DNA of 10,957 nt from NCBI GenBank assembly GCA_022712075.1, contig JALAHE010000122.1, forward strand, positions 1 to 10,957, given 5' to 3'. This DNA is from Galactobacter sp. (GTDB lineage: Bacteria > Actinomycetota > Actinomycetes > Actinomycetales > Micrococcaceae). Of this stretch, positions 1 through 6,653 are shown piece after piece (position 1 is the first letter of the stretch; each line of letters starts with the position of its first letter). The notes beneath the pieces are model-generated. The model was not told the origin of the DNA. It worked only from the letters and a program-made list of their open reading frames with translations, and ran no database searches. Made by a program: the position numbers and the translations under genes.

Positions 1-21
1 GGGGAGGGCATCCGGAAACGC

Positions 22-58
22 CAACGGGCGACACCCCAAGAAGGGGTGCCGCCCGTTG
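22..58 (-). terminator. Intrinsic-type terminator after the SDR gene
   Basis: The arms 22-37 and 43-58 form a 16-bp stem with a 5-nt loop (38-42). The only non-Watson-Crick position is 31/49. In minus-strand RNA it becomes a G-U pair, while in plus-strand RNA it would be an A-C mismatch, so the element fits the minus strand. It begins 23 bp past the stop codon of the short-chain dehydrogenase. The exit side (21 down to 1) has only a short T run, GCGTTTCC, so it is a terminator without a strong U tract, as is common in actinobacteria. Confidence 0.8.
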
Positions 59-81
59 CTCGTGTCAGCGCGAAGCGCGGA

Positions 82-843
82 TCACTTCGGCGCCATGCGG
101 ATGGCTCCGTCCAGGCGGATGGTCTCGCCGTTGAGCATGGGGTTCTCGATGATGGCCTGCGCCAGCTGCGCGTACTCCGTGGCCTTGCCCAGGCGGGCGG
201 GGTGCGGGACCTGCTGACCGAGCGAGTCCTGCGCCGCCTGCGGCAGGCCGGCCATCATGGGCGTCTCGAAGATGCCGGGGGCGATCGTCATGACGCGCAC
301 CTGCGAGCGGGCCAGCTCGCGCGCGGCGGGCAGGGTCAGGGCCGCGACGGCCCCCTTGGAGGCCGAATAGGCGATCTGGCCGATCTGGCCGTCGAACGCC
401 GCGACCGAGGCGGTGTTGATGATGACGCCGCGCTCCTCACCCACCGGGTCGATCGCCTGCATCGCCGCGGCTGCCTGGGCCATGACGTTGACGGTGCCGA
501 GCAGGTTGATGTTGATGACACGCATGAACGCCGAGGCGGTCAGCGGGCCCTCGCGGCCCACGAGCTTGCCCGGCGTCGCCACGCCGGCGCAGTTGACCAC
601 GATGCGCAGGCTCCCGCCCGCGGCCGCCTGCTGCACGGCGAGGGCCACCGCCTCCTCGTCGGTCACATCGGCGCCGATGAAGTGCGCGCGCTCCCCCAGC
701 TCGGCCGCGGCCTTCTCGCCCGCCTCGCCGGGAAGATCCAGGAGGAAGACCTCGGCGCCGGCGGCGAGCAGGGCCCGCGCCGTGGCGTTGCCGAGCCCGG
801 AGGCCCCGCCCGTGATGAGGGCCGTGGTTCCTTGAATCTGCAT
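82..843 (-). CDS. HSD10-like short-chain dehydrogenase (3-hydroxyacyl-CoA dehydrogenase type II family)
   Basis: This 253-residue protein is a classical short-chain dehydrogenase/reductase. The Rossmann glycine motif TGGASGLG is at residues 11-18, NCAG at 84-87, the catalytic Ser at 146, and Tyr159 and Lys163 in YSASK. Asp36 in LLDLP at the end of the second strand predicts NAD+ rather than NADP+. The stretches INTASVAAFDGQIGQ, VRVMTIAPG and LNGETIRLDGAIRM follow human HSD10 (17beta-HSD type 10) closely through the C-terminus. The expected reaction is therefore oxidation of short or branched 3-hydroxyacyl-CoA, for example in isoleucine or fatty-acid breakdown, in the cytosol. That role comes from the family, not from the neighbours. 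The ATG at 843 has AAGGAG (851-856) at 7-nt spacing. The gene stands alone between two hairpins, so it is probably monocistronic. Confidence 0.92.
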   Translation of the reverse strand: MQIQGTTALITGGASGLGNATARALLAAGAEVFLLDLPGEAGEKAAAELGERAHFIGADVTDEEAVALAVQQAAAGGSLRIVVNCAGVATPGKLVGREGPLTASAFMRVININLLGTVNVMAQAAAAMQAIDPVGEERGVIINTASVAAFDGQIGQIAYSASKGAVAALTLPAARELARSQVRVMTIAPGIFETPMMAGLPQAAQDSLGQQVPHPARLGKATEYAQLAQAIIENPMLNGETIRLDGAIRMAPK

Positions 844-921
844 CCTGATGCTCCTTTGCGTCGGGTGCCCGCTCGCGGCGGGGCTCGCGCCAAAACGGCT
901 GAAAACTGCGGGGATTCGTGG

Positions 922-952
922 GCCCCTGCGGCGCTCGATGCGCCGCAGGGGC
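922..952 (-). terminator. Terminator hairpin after the cytochrome b gene
   Basis: A perfect 13-bp inverted repeat (922-934 with 940-952) encloses a 5-nt loop TCGAT. It lies 7 bp past the TAG stop at 960-962. Minus-strand exit sequence contains two short T runs (AGTTTTC and CGTTTTGG) within about 30 nt. It should separate the cytochrome transcript from the dehydrogenase gene, whose promoter must then lie between about 844 and 921. I see no convincing -35/-10 pair there. Confidence 0.75.
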
Positions 953-959
953 GCGCGGG

Positions 960-1901
960 CTAGTTGCGGCTGACCTTACCCATGAGCGAGGCGATGGGCC
1001 GCAGAACGACGGGGCGCGCGGCCTCCATGACGCCGATCGCCACGGCGAGGCCGATGACAAACACGATGAACCCAGCCCAGCCGCCGGCGTCCTGGCCCCA
1101 GAACATGTGGTTCAGATTCCGCAGCGCGCCGGTGGAGAGCACCAGCACCACGTGCACGATCACGAAGAGCACGAAGTAGAGCATGACCGGGAAGTGCACG
1201 GCGCGCGCCCACTCGATGGGGTACGCCTTGGCGAGCGCCTTATTCTTGGCCGGGAACAGCCCGGACATGCGCCAGCCGGACAGCGCGGCGAGCGGCGCGG
1301 CGATGAAGACCGTGAGGAAGTAGGTCAGCAGCTGCAGGGCGTTGTAGGAGACCCAGCCGTTCTCGGTGGGCCAATCCAGGGAGGCGTACTGCAGCGCGGC
1401 GCTGATGGCGTTGGGGAAGACGTCCCAGGACGTGGGCACGATGCGCGCCCACTGCCCCGTGCTCAAGAGCAGCACGGCGAAGACCACGCCGTTGACGAGC
1501 CACAGGATGTCGATGCTCTGGTGGAACCACAGGTCCAGGCTGATCTTCTTGGGGGCGGCGCCGCGGCCTCGCTTCTTGGGCGTGAAGTAGGCGGACGGGC
1601 GCTGGACCGTGCGCACGCGCAGGCCCGAGCGCACAATCAGCACCATGAAGAAGAAGTTCAGGTAGTGCTGCCAGCGCAACCACCCGGGGAATCCCTCGGG
1701 CGTGCCGGCCGGCGGCGTGGTGTGACCCGAATACGTGCGGAGGAAGTCCTGCACCGCCGGGATCGCGCGCAGACCCTTGGCCGCAAGCACCACCACGGCC
1801 ATCACCACGATCGCGGCCCCGAGCCAGACGAGCGCCCGCTGCCAGAGCGGAAGGCCGCCCACGCGGGCGAGGACGCCCCCGTTCGAACGGTTCTGGGCCA
1901 T
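960..1901 (-). CDS. Membrane cytochrome b / b561-type protein
   Basis: The 313-residue protein has about six hydrophobic segments: roughly residues 23-43, 79-93, 127-148, 190-210, 234-256 and 275-295. Histidines inside or at the edges of these segments (His79, His127, His236, His250) are candidate axial ligands for b-type haem. The layout resembles the cytochrome b subunit of formate dehydrogenase or thiosulfate reductase and other cytochrome b/b6-domain proteins, which pass electrons between a periplasmic or cytosolic oxidoreductase and the quinone pool. I chose the ATG at 1901 because AGGAG lies 7 nt upstream. A longer GTG-initiated version starting at 1955 has no properly spaced ribosome site. 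No molybdopterin, iron-sulfur or thioredoxin-like partner is visible nearby, so the redox partner is unknown. The family is fairly secure and the exact function is not. Confidence 0.8.
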   Translation of the reverse strand: MAQNRSNGGVLARVGGLPLWQRALVWLGAAIVVMAVVVLAAKGLRAIPAVQDFLRTYSGHTTPPAGTPEGFPGWLRWQHYLNFFFMVLIVRSGLRVRTVQRPSAYFTPKKRGRGAAPKKISLDLWFHQSIDILWLVNGVVFAVLLLSTGQWARIVPTSWDVFPNAISAALQYASLDWPTENGWVSYNALQLLTYFLTVFIAAPLAALSGWRMSGLFPAKNKALAKAYPIEWARAVHFPVMLYFVLFVIVHVVLVLSTGALRNLNHMFWGQDAGGWAGFIVFVIGLAVAIGVMEAARPVVLRPIASLMGKVSRN

Positions 1902-1908
1902 GGTGCTA

Positions 1909-1913
1909 CTCCT
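1909..1913 (-). promoter_or_regulatory. Shine-Dalgarno site that fixes the cytochrome b start
   Basis: Minus-strand AGGAG sits 7 nt before the ATG at 1899-1901. It favours that start over the in-frame GTG at 1953-1955, which has a G-rich stretch directly abutting it with no spacing. Confidence 0.75.
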
Positions 1914-1981
1914 GGGGTGCTCGGGCACGGGGGTCGGCGCGCGGCGTGACCGCACTCCCCCAAGGTACCCCGAGATCGGCC

Positions 1982-2005
1982 TTCAGTGAATAGTCGTTAA
2001 CTGAA
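1982..2005 (-). promoter_or_regulatory. AT-rich element with 6-bp inverted repeat between symporter and cytochrome genes
   Basis: TTCAGT (1982-1987) and ACTGAA (2000-2005) are inverted copies 12 bp apart, in an AT-rich island unusual for this region. Minus-strand TTGAAT and TATTCA occur here, but only 13 nt apart, so they are not a standard promoter pair. The island sits about 80 bp upstream of the cytochrome start and directly after the symporter stop. It may hold the cytochrome promoter, a regulator site, or a weak terminator for the symporter. I cannot choose between these. Confidence 0.35.
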
Positions 2006-2026
2006 ATTCAAGCCGGGCCCGCGTGC

Positions 2027-3436
2027 CTACATGTCCTCCAGCTCGCGCCCCTTGGTCTCCTTGACCTGGCGCCACACGAAGACAAACGAGAGCACGGCAA
2101 AGAGCGCATAGAGACCGTAGGCGAGCGAGAGGCCCACCTCCGAGAGCACGGGGAATGTGGTGGTCACGACGAAATTCGCGAGCCACTGGGCGGCGGCCGC
2201 CACCGAGAGCGCGATCGCCCTGATCCGGTTGGGGAACATCTCCCCGAGCAGCACCCACACCACGGGTCCCCATGTGGCACCGAACGCCACAACAAAGAGG
2301 TTCGCTGCCACGAGCGCCACGGTCCCCCATGCGCCGGGCAGGCTCACGGCGCCGTCCACCACCCGGGACTGTGAGAACGCCACGGCCATGAGCGTGAGCG
2401 CCGCGGCCATGCCGGCCGATCCGGCCAGGAGCATGGGCCGCCGACCCACGCGATCCACCAGCAGGATCGCCACGATCGTGACCGCGATGTTCGTGACGGA
2501 CGTGATGACGGAGACCGTGAAGGAATCTGACTCGGAGAATCCCACCGACTGCCACAGGGTCGTGGAGTAGTAGAAGATCACGTTGATCCCCACGAACTGC
2601 TGGAACACCGAGAGCAGGATGCCGACCCAAACCACGGGCAGGAGCCCGAACCGCGGCCCGGCCAGATCGCGCAGGCTCTGGCGCTTCTCGCTCTCCGTGG
2701 TGCGCTCGATGTCGGCGATCTTGCGGTCCATCGACGCCTCGTCCTTGAGTCCCACCACGTCGCGCAGCACGGCCTTGGCACGCTGTAGATCGCCGCGGCC
2801 CACGAGGTAGCGCGGGGACTCCGGCAGCGTGAAGGCCAGGACGCCGTAGGCCACGGCCGACACGATCTCGACGAGGAACATCCAGCGCCAGGCCTCCATC
2901 CCCAGCCAGCCGGGGCGCGCAGCGCCGCCCGCGCCGTTGGCGATGAACGCGTTGGTCAGCAACGCCAGGAAGATGCCCGTGACGATCGCGAGCTGCTGCA
3001 GCGACCCCAGCCGCCCGCGCACGCGAGCGGGCGCGATCTCCGCGATGTACGCGGGGGCGATCACGGAGGCGATGCCCACGCCTAGCCCGCCGATGCCACG
3101 CCACACGATGAGGTCGACCACGCCGAAGCAGAACGCCGAGCCGAGCGACGAGGCGAAGAAGAGCACGGCGGCAAACACCATGGTCCGCACCCGGCCGAAG
3201 CGATCGGCGAGCGAGCCGGCGCACCACGCGCCCACCATGGCGCCCAGCAGGGCTACGGAGACCGTGAACCCGGTGGCCGCGCCGGAGAGCCCGTAGCGCC
3301 CCTGGACGGCATCCACCGCGCCGTTGACCACGGAGGAGTCGTAGCCGAAGAGGAGGCCGCCGAGCGCGGCCACCGCCGCCACAGCAACCACGCGGAGCGA
3401 AAGGGTTTCAGAAGGGACGCGCTGAGAGTCGGCCAT
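2027..3436 (-). CDS. MFS sugar:H+ symporter (sugar porter family)
   Basis: A 469-residue, 12-helix transporter of the major facilitator superfamily, normal length for bacterial sugar porters such as XylE, GalP and GlcP. Family signatures are in order: GYDS at 31-34, GSLADRFGR at 74-82, the loop motif PESPRYLV at 205-212 after helix 6, QQFVGIN at 279-285 in helix 7 (sugar-contact region), DRVGRR at 328-333, GPVVWVLLGEMFPNRIR at 390-406, and the terminal VKETKGRELE at 458-467. It should import a hexose or pentose with a proton across the cytoplasmic membrane; the particular sugar cannot be read from the sequence. The ATG at 3436 has only a weak ribosome site (AGGG, 7-nt spacing). The gene appears monocistronic. 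Two near-identical 13-bp repeats just upstream suggest control by a sequence-specific regulator. Confidence 0.92.
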   Translation of the reverse strand: MADSQRVPSETLSLRVVAVAAVAALGGLLFGYDSSVVNGAVDAVQGRYGLSGAATGFTVSVALLGAMVGAWCAGSLADRFGRVRTMVFAAVLFFASSLGSAFCFGVVDLIVWRGIGGLGVGIASVIAPAYIAEIAPARVRGRLGSLQQLAIVTGIFLALLTNAFIANGAGGAARPGWLGMEAWRWMFLVEIVSAVAYGVLAFTLPESPRYLVGRGDLQRAKAVLRDVVGLKDEASMDRKIADIERTTESEKRQSLRDLAGPRFGLLPVVWVGILLSVFQQFVGINVIFYYSTTLWQSVGFSESDSFTVSVITSVTNIAVTIVAILLVDRVGRRPMLLAGSAGMAAALTLMAVAFSQSRVVDGAVSLPGAWGTVALVAANLFVVAFGATWGPVVWVLLGEMFPNRIRAIALSVAAAAQWLANFVVTTTFPVLSEVGLSLAYGLYALFAVLSFVFVWRQVKETKGRELEDM

Positions 3437-3453
3437 AGGCCGACCCTAACGCT

Positions 3454-3491
3454 GTGAGGGATCTTGCGGGGCACGCCCGTGAAAGATCTTG
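3454..3491 (-). promoter_or_regulatory. Tandem 13-bp repeats upstream of the sugar symporter (candidate operator)
   Basis: GTGAGGGATCTTG (3454-3466) and GTGAAAGATCTTG (3479-3491) match at 11 of 13 positions, with starts 25 bp apart. The second contains the palindrome AAGATCTT. They lie 17-55 bp before the symporter start, where a repressor or activator would overlap its promoter. No regulator gene is in the window. Confidence 0.45.
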
Positions 3492-3553
3492 AAACGCCCG
3501 ACGGCGCCCGGCCGGGTCGGCGCCCGGCTCACCACCGGGCGGGGGAACGCACG

Positions 3554-3590
3554 CCGCCCCGCCAGCCCGGGGGTGGTGCTGGCGGGGCGG
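3554..3590 (-). terminator. Terminator hairpin after rpf
   Basis: A perfect 13-bp GC-rich stem (3554-3566 with 3578-3590) and an 11-nt loop, located 43 bp past the rpf stop codon. There is no U tract on the minus-strand exit side. A second GC-rich repeated stretch (CGGCGCCCGG at 3503-3512 and again from 3519) follows and can form weaker alternative hairpins. Confidence 0.6.
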
Positions 3591-3633
3591 TGGTAGCGGC
3601 GTGGCGCAGCACGCCGCGATCCGGGTGCAGGGA

Positions 3634-4422
3634 TCAGGCGGTGGGCAGCGAAAGCTTCTGACCCACGAAGATCAGGTCCGGGTTGGCCACGGTCGACTTG
3701 TTCAGGGCGTAGAGCGAGAGCCAGGAATCGAAGCCCTGGGCCTTGGCGATCTTGGCGAGCGTGTCGCCCTGCTTGATCGTGTAGTCCTTGCCCGAGTCCT
3801 TGACGTTCTTGGGCAGCACGAGCGTGGCGGCCGAGCTGGCCTTGGCGGCGCTGGCGGTGGTGCCCGCATAGCTCTTGGCAGTGCTCGCGTAGCTCTTCGT
3901 CGTGGCCTTGGCGGCGGCGCTCGAGGTGGAGGCCTTGGTCGAAGCCTTGGACGAGCTCGCGGCGGTGGACTTGGTGGTCACCTTGCTGGAGGAGGTGGAG
4001 GCCTTGGTGCCGCTCGTGTTGGAGCCGGAACCCGTGGCGCCGTCGGAGGCGCCCGAGGAGCCATACAGGCCAAGCTTCGCGGAGCAAGCGGGCCAGGCGC
4101 CCCAGCCCTGGCCGGCTTGGACCTTCTTGGCGATGCGGATCTGCTCCGCCTTGGAGGCGTTGGCGGCGGAGCCCTTGCCGCCGTAGGCCTTCCAGGTGCT
4201 GGCGGAGAACTGCAGGCCGCCGTAGTAGCCGTTGCCGGTGTTAATGGACCAGTTGCCGCCGGACTCGCAGGCGGCGAGCCTGTCCCAGGTGTTGGCCGAG
4301 GCGGTGGCGGCCTGCGCGGGGCTCGCTGCAACGGCGGCGCCGGCGGCAAGCAGGGCGGCGGCGGCACCGAGGGCGCCGGCGCGACGGGCACGGCGAAGCA
4401 TGGGGGTGTTCTTCTTGGTCAC
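3634..4422 (-). CDS. rpf: Resuscitation-promoting factor with C-terminal LysM domain
   Basis: A 262-residue secreted protein that should cleave peptidoglycan glycan strands and help dormant cells resume growth. Residues 1-38 are a Sec signal peptide (RRARR, a hydrophobic Ala/Leu core, predicted cleavage at AQA|AT). Residues 43-119 are the Rpf domain: TWDRLAACESGGNW holds the expected catalytic Glu53, followed by NTGNGYYGGLQF, STW, ASKAEQI and GWGAWPAC. Cys52 and Cys113 are placed to form the family's disulfide. Residues 120-205 are a low-complexity Ser/Thr/Ala/Lys linker. Residues 213-259 are one LysM domain (YTIKQGDTLAKIAKAQG to IFVGQKLSLP) that binds cell wall. The order matches M. luteus Rpf. 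It starts at GTG 4422, supported by AGGAG 6 nt upstream. It is monocistronic, with its own long upstream region. Confidence 0.95.
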   Translation of the reverse strand: MTKKNTPMLRRARRAGALGAAAALLAAGAAVAASPAQAATASANTWDRLAACESGGNWSINTGNGYYGGLQFSASTWKAYGGKGSAANASKAEQIRIAKKVQAGQGWGAWPACSAKLGLYGSSGASDGATGSGSNTSGTKASTSSSKVTTKSTAASSSKASTKASTSSAAAKATTKSYASTAKSYAGTTASAAKASSAATLVLPKNVKDSGKDYTIKQGDTLAKIAKAQGFDSWLSLYALNKSTVANPDLIFVGQKLSLPTA

Positions 4423-4688
4423 GGTTTTCTCCTGCGCCGCCCCACCCGCGCAAAACCCAGCGGGAGGTCGTCCAGCGCGATCTCGTGATCGTGACAGTGG
4501 GAAAGGGGCGCGGACGACGGGAGCCGCCCCTTCCGTCGTTCCGACTCGTCCCCGAACGCGGTGCGCGGGGCGTCGTTATCGAAACGTGACTATTCCAAGG
4601 TAACGAAATGATCACGGCACGGCAAGCCTGGGGTGCCGATCCAGGGAACTGCCAGCCGCTGTTCACCTTGGGGTTGCCACCGGACACA
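4423..4688 (-). promoter_or_regulatory. Structured upstream region of rpf
   Basis: No gene is supported here. Moving toward the start codon it holds three things. First, an AT-richer segment at 4574-4607 with an inverted pair CGTTA (4574-4578) and TAACG (4601-4605). GTAACGAA at 4600-4607 resembles the TAAC-containing half-sites I recall for the response regulator MtrA, which controls rpf genes in several actinobacteria. Second, a hairpin of 4514-4520 with 4533-4539 (7 bp), which competes with a pairing of GGGGCG (4505-4510) against CGCCCC (4525-4530). Third, small stems 4478-4482/4487-4491 and 4445-4449/4460-4464 near the ribosome site. The promoter itself is not evident. MtrA control is inference. 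Confidence 0.4.
4429..4433 (-). promoter_or_regulatory. Shine-Dalgarno site supporting the rpf GTG start
   Basis: Minus-strand AGGAG lies 6 nt before GTG (4420-4422). The next in-frame ATG, seven codons inside, would remove part of the basic N-region of the signal peptide and has no comparable site. Confidence 0.75.
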
Positions 4689-4767
4689 GCACGACGGCGC
4701 CCGGCCGCCTTGCCCCGCCGCCCCGCCAAGGCGAGAAAGGGACAAGCGCAACCGGGCGCCGTCGTGC
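4689..4767 (-). terminator. Long branched inverted repeat after the ABC transporter operon
   Basis: Arms 4689-4704 and 4752-4767 are a perfect 16-bp inverted repeat. The 47-nt loop contains an inner 7-bp stem (4706-4712 with 4727-4733). A small hairpin GCGCT/AGCGC (4766-4770 with 4777-4781) shares its edge and sits between it and the ATPase stop at 4787. It lies where the operon should end, so termination or mRNA 3'-end protection is likely. No U tract follows. Confidence 0.65.
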
Positions 4768-4786
4768 GCTGAAAACAGCGCCGTAA

Positions 4787-5578
4787 CTACTGGAGCAGCG
4801 TGCGGTCCGAGACCCCGCCGCCCTTGAGCTTGTCGAACTCGCCGAGCAGATCCTTGACCGTCATGCCGGCCTTCGTCTCGCCGTCGACCTCCAGGATGAT
4901 GCGTCCCTCGTGCATCATGATCAGGCGGTTGCCGAGCTGCAGCGCCTGCTCCATGTTGTGCGTGACCATGAGGGTCGTCAGCTTGTCGCGGTCCACGATG
5001 CTGCCCGTCAGGTTGGAGACGAGCGCTGCACGCTGCGGGTCGAGCGCGGCGGTGTGCTCGTCAAGCAGCAGGATCTCGGGCTGCGTCATGGTGGCCATGA
5101 GCAGACTCAGGGCCTGGCGCTGGCCGCCGGAGAGCAGGCCGACCTCGGCCTTGAGGCGGTTCTCCAGGCCCAGCTCGAGCGAGCCGAGCTGCTCCTTGAA
5201 GAACGTGCGGTCCTTGCGCGAGACGCCCGGCAGCACGTTGCGCGTGCGCGTGCGGCCCATGGCCACGGCCAGGTTCTCCTCAACGCTCAGGTGAGGCGCG
5301 GTGCCGGCCATGGGGTCCTGGAAGACGCGGCCCACCCAGCGGGCGCGGCGGTTCTCCGCGATCTTGGTGACGTTGCGGCCACCGATGGACACCGAGCCGA
5401 CGTCGGGGCGCAGGCGGCCGCCGATCATGTTCAGCAGCGTGGACTTGCCCGCGCCGTTGGAGCCGATCACGGTGACGAAGTCGCCGTCGCGCAGGGTCAG
5501 GTTGATGCCCTGCAGCGCCTTGCGCTCGTTGACGGTCCCGGGGAAGAAGGTCTTCGAGAGGTTCTTGATCTCAAGCAT
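4787..5578 (-). CDS. ABC importer ATP-binding protein (TrpZ-like)
   Basis: A 263-residue cytosolic ATPase of an ABC importer. Walker A GSNGAGKST is at residues 39-47, the Q-loop Gln at 87, the signature LSGGQ at 149-153, Walker B ILLLDE at 169-174, the D-loop AALD at 177-180 and the switch His at 207, so all elements needed for ATP hydrolysis are present. It should energise the permease encoded immediately upstream. The ATG at 5578 lies inside the end of the permease gene (8-nt overlap) with AAGGGG 7 nt upstream, so translational coupling is likely. The phrases LLDEHTAALDP and FQDPMAGTAPHLSVEENLA are typical of ATPases partnered with PF04392-type binding proteins, the TrpX/Y/Z-like group. The substrate is not determined by this subunit. 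Confidence 0.92.
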   Translation of the reverse strand: MLEIKNLSKTFFPGTVNERKALQGINLTLRDGDFVTVIGSNGAGKSTLLNMIGGRLRPDVGSVSIGGRNVTKIAENRRARWVGRVFQDPMAGTAPHLSVEENLAVAMGRTRTRNVLPGVSRKDRTFFKEQLGSLELGLENRLKAEVGLLSGGQRQALSLLMATMTQPEILLLDEHTAALDPQRAALVSNLTGSIVDRDKLTTLMVTHNMEQALQLGNRLIMMHEGRIILEVDGETKAGMTVKDLLGEFDKLKGGGVSDRTLLQ

Positions 5579-6581
5579 TGCTCTGCCCCTTGGTCTCGGC
5601 GCCGGCCGGCATCACGGTGGCGGGGTGGGATTCGTCCGTCGCGTCCACGAGGTCGGCCAGGGCGTCCTCCTGCTTGGTGCGCGCGCGGTTGGCGCGCAGG
5701 TTCTTGACGAAGGACAGGCGCGGCAGCAGGAGCGCCGCGACCACGATGACCGCGGAGGCGAGCTTCAGGTCGGCGGGGTCCAGGCCAACGGCCATGGCCA
5801 GCTGGAGCACCCAGCGGTAGATGACGGCGCCCAGGGCGGCGGCCAGCACGGCCTGCCACACACGGCGCTGACCGAAGAGCGCCTGGCCCACGATGACCGA
5901 GGCCAGGCCGATGACGATGAGGCCGATGCCGGAGGTGATGTCGGCGGCGCCGTTGTACTGCGCCATGAGCGCACCCGAGACGGCGACCAGGCCGTTGGAG
6001 AGCGCCAGGCCGAGGATCTTCTGGCCGTCGGTGCTCACGCGGAACGAACCGGACATCTGCTCGTTGTCGCCCGTGGCGCGCAGCGAGAGGCCCAGGCGGG
6101 TGTGCAGGAAGCCGACCAGGACCACCACGAGCAGCAGGACCCACGCGGCGAGGATCAACGAACCCATCCACGAGTTGCGCATGAAACCGGCGTTCTCCAG
6201 CGGGGTGAAGATCGTGTCGATGCCCAGCAGCGGCACGTTGGCCTTGCCGTCCATGATGTGCAGGTTGATCGAGTAGAGGGCGATCATCATGAGGATCGAG
6301 GCCAGCAGGCCGTTGATCTTGCCCTTGGTGTGCAGCAGGCCGGTGATCGCGCCGGCCACGGCTCCGGCCAGGAAGGCAACGATGAGCGCCACGACGGGCG
6401 GGGTGCCGGAGGAGATCAGCACGGCCCCGGTCGCGGCGCCAGTGGTGAAGCTGCCGTCGACGGTGAGGTCGGGGAAGTCGAGCACGCGGAACGTGAGATA
6501 CACGCCCAGCGCGGCGACCGCGTAGATCAGGCCCAGTTCGGTGGCGCCGGGCAACTGCGCGCCAAAGTTCATGAAGTTCAC
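5571..6581 (-). CDS. ABC importer permease, BPD_transp_2 family (TrpY-like)
   Basis: A 336-residue integral membrane protein with about eight to ten hydrophobic segments and the family hallmark LRATGDN (residues 167-173) in the cytoplasmic coupling region, as in LivH/LivM and other PF02653 permeases. FRVLDFPDLTVDGSF near residues 31-45 is typical of the branch that pairs with PF04392 binding proteins. A hydrophilic tail follows the last helix from about residue 295. It presumably forms a homodimeric pore, since only one permease gene is present. The GTG start at 6581 is chosen because GAGGAG lies 6 nt upstream; an ATG three codons later would be 15 nt away from it. It overlaps the ATPase gene by 8 nt and follows the binding-protein gene across a 72-bp gap holding a stem-loop. 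Confidence 0.9.
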   Translation of the reverse strand: MNFMNFGAQLPGATELGLIYAVAALGVYLTFRVLDFPDLTVDGSFTTGAATGAVLISSGTPPVVALIVAFLAGAVAGAITGLLHTKGKINGLLASILMMIALYSINLHIMDGKANVPLLGIDTIFTPLENAGFMRNSWMGSLILAAWVLLLVVVLVGFLHTRLGLSLRATGDNEQMSGSFRVSTDGQKILGLALSNGLVAVSGALMAQYNGAADITSGIGLIVIGLASVIVGQALFGQRRVWQAVLAAALGAVIYRWVLQLAMAVGLDPADLKLASAVIVVAALLLPRLSFVKNLRANRARTKQEDALADLVDATDESHPATVMPAGAETKGQSNA

Positions 6582-6587
6582 GTGTGA

Positions 6588-6593
6588 CTCCTC
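6588..6593 (-). promoter_or_regulatory. Shine-Dalgarno site supporting the permease GTG start
   Basis: Minus-strand GAGGAG is 6 nt before GTG (6579-6581) and 15 nt before the in-frame ATG at 6570-6572, so GTG is the better start. Confidence 0.75.
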
Positions 6594-6602
6594 GTCATGC
6601 CC

Positions 6603-6638
6603 GGGGCGCGGGCCGGAAGGTTTTCCAGCCCGCGCCCC
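6603..6638 (-). terminator. Intercistronic stem-loop between binding-protein and permease genes
   Basis: Arms 6603-6613 and 6628-6638 pair for 11 bp. GGAA/TTCC (6615-6618 with 6623-6626) extends the stem to a 4-nt loop. The intervening 6614/6627 position is a G-U pair only in minus-strand RNA, giving a continuous 16-bp stem. There is no U tract. The position, 15 bp after the binding-protein stop, fits a partial terminator or 3'-end stabiliser that lets the binding protein be made in excess over the membrane and ATPase subunits, as in many importer operons. Confidence 0.7.
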
Positions 6639-6653
6639 GAATCATTGAACGGC

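Noticed and set aside
1902..1955. N-terminal extension of the cytochrome b protein from a GTG at 1955
   Set aside because: It has no spaced ribosome site, while the ATG at 1901 has AGGAG at 7 nt. The extra 18 residues are Arg/Pro-rich and unlike a transmembrane protein start.
4423..4688. c-di-AMP (ydaO-type) riboswitch before rpf
   Set aside because: This class often precedes rpf genes in actinobacteria, so I looked for its core. The CCGTCAGCTAACC-like 3' segment and the matching GGGG/GAA elements are absent on the minus strand.
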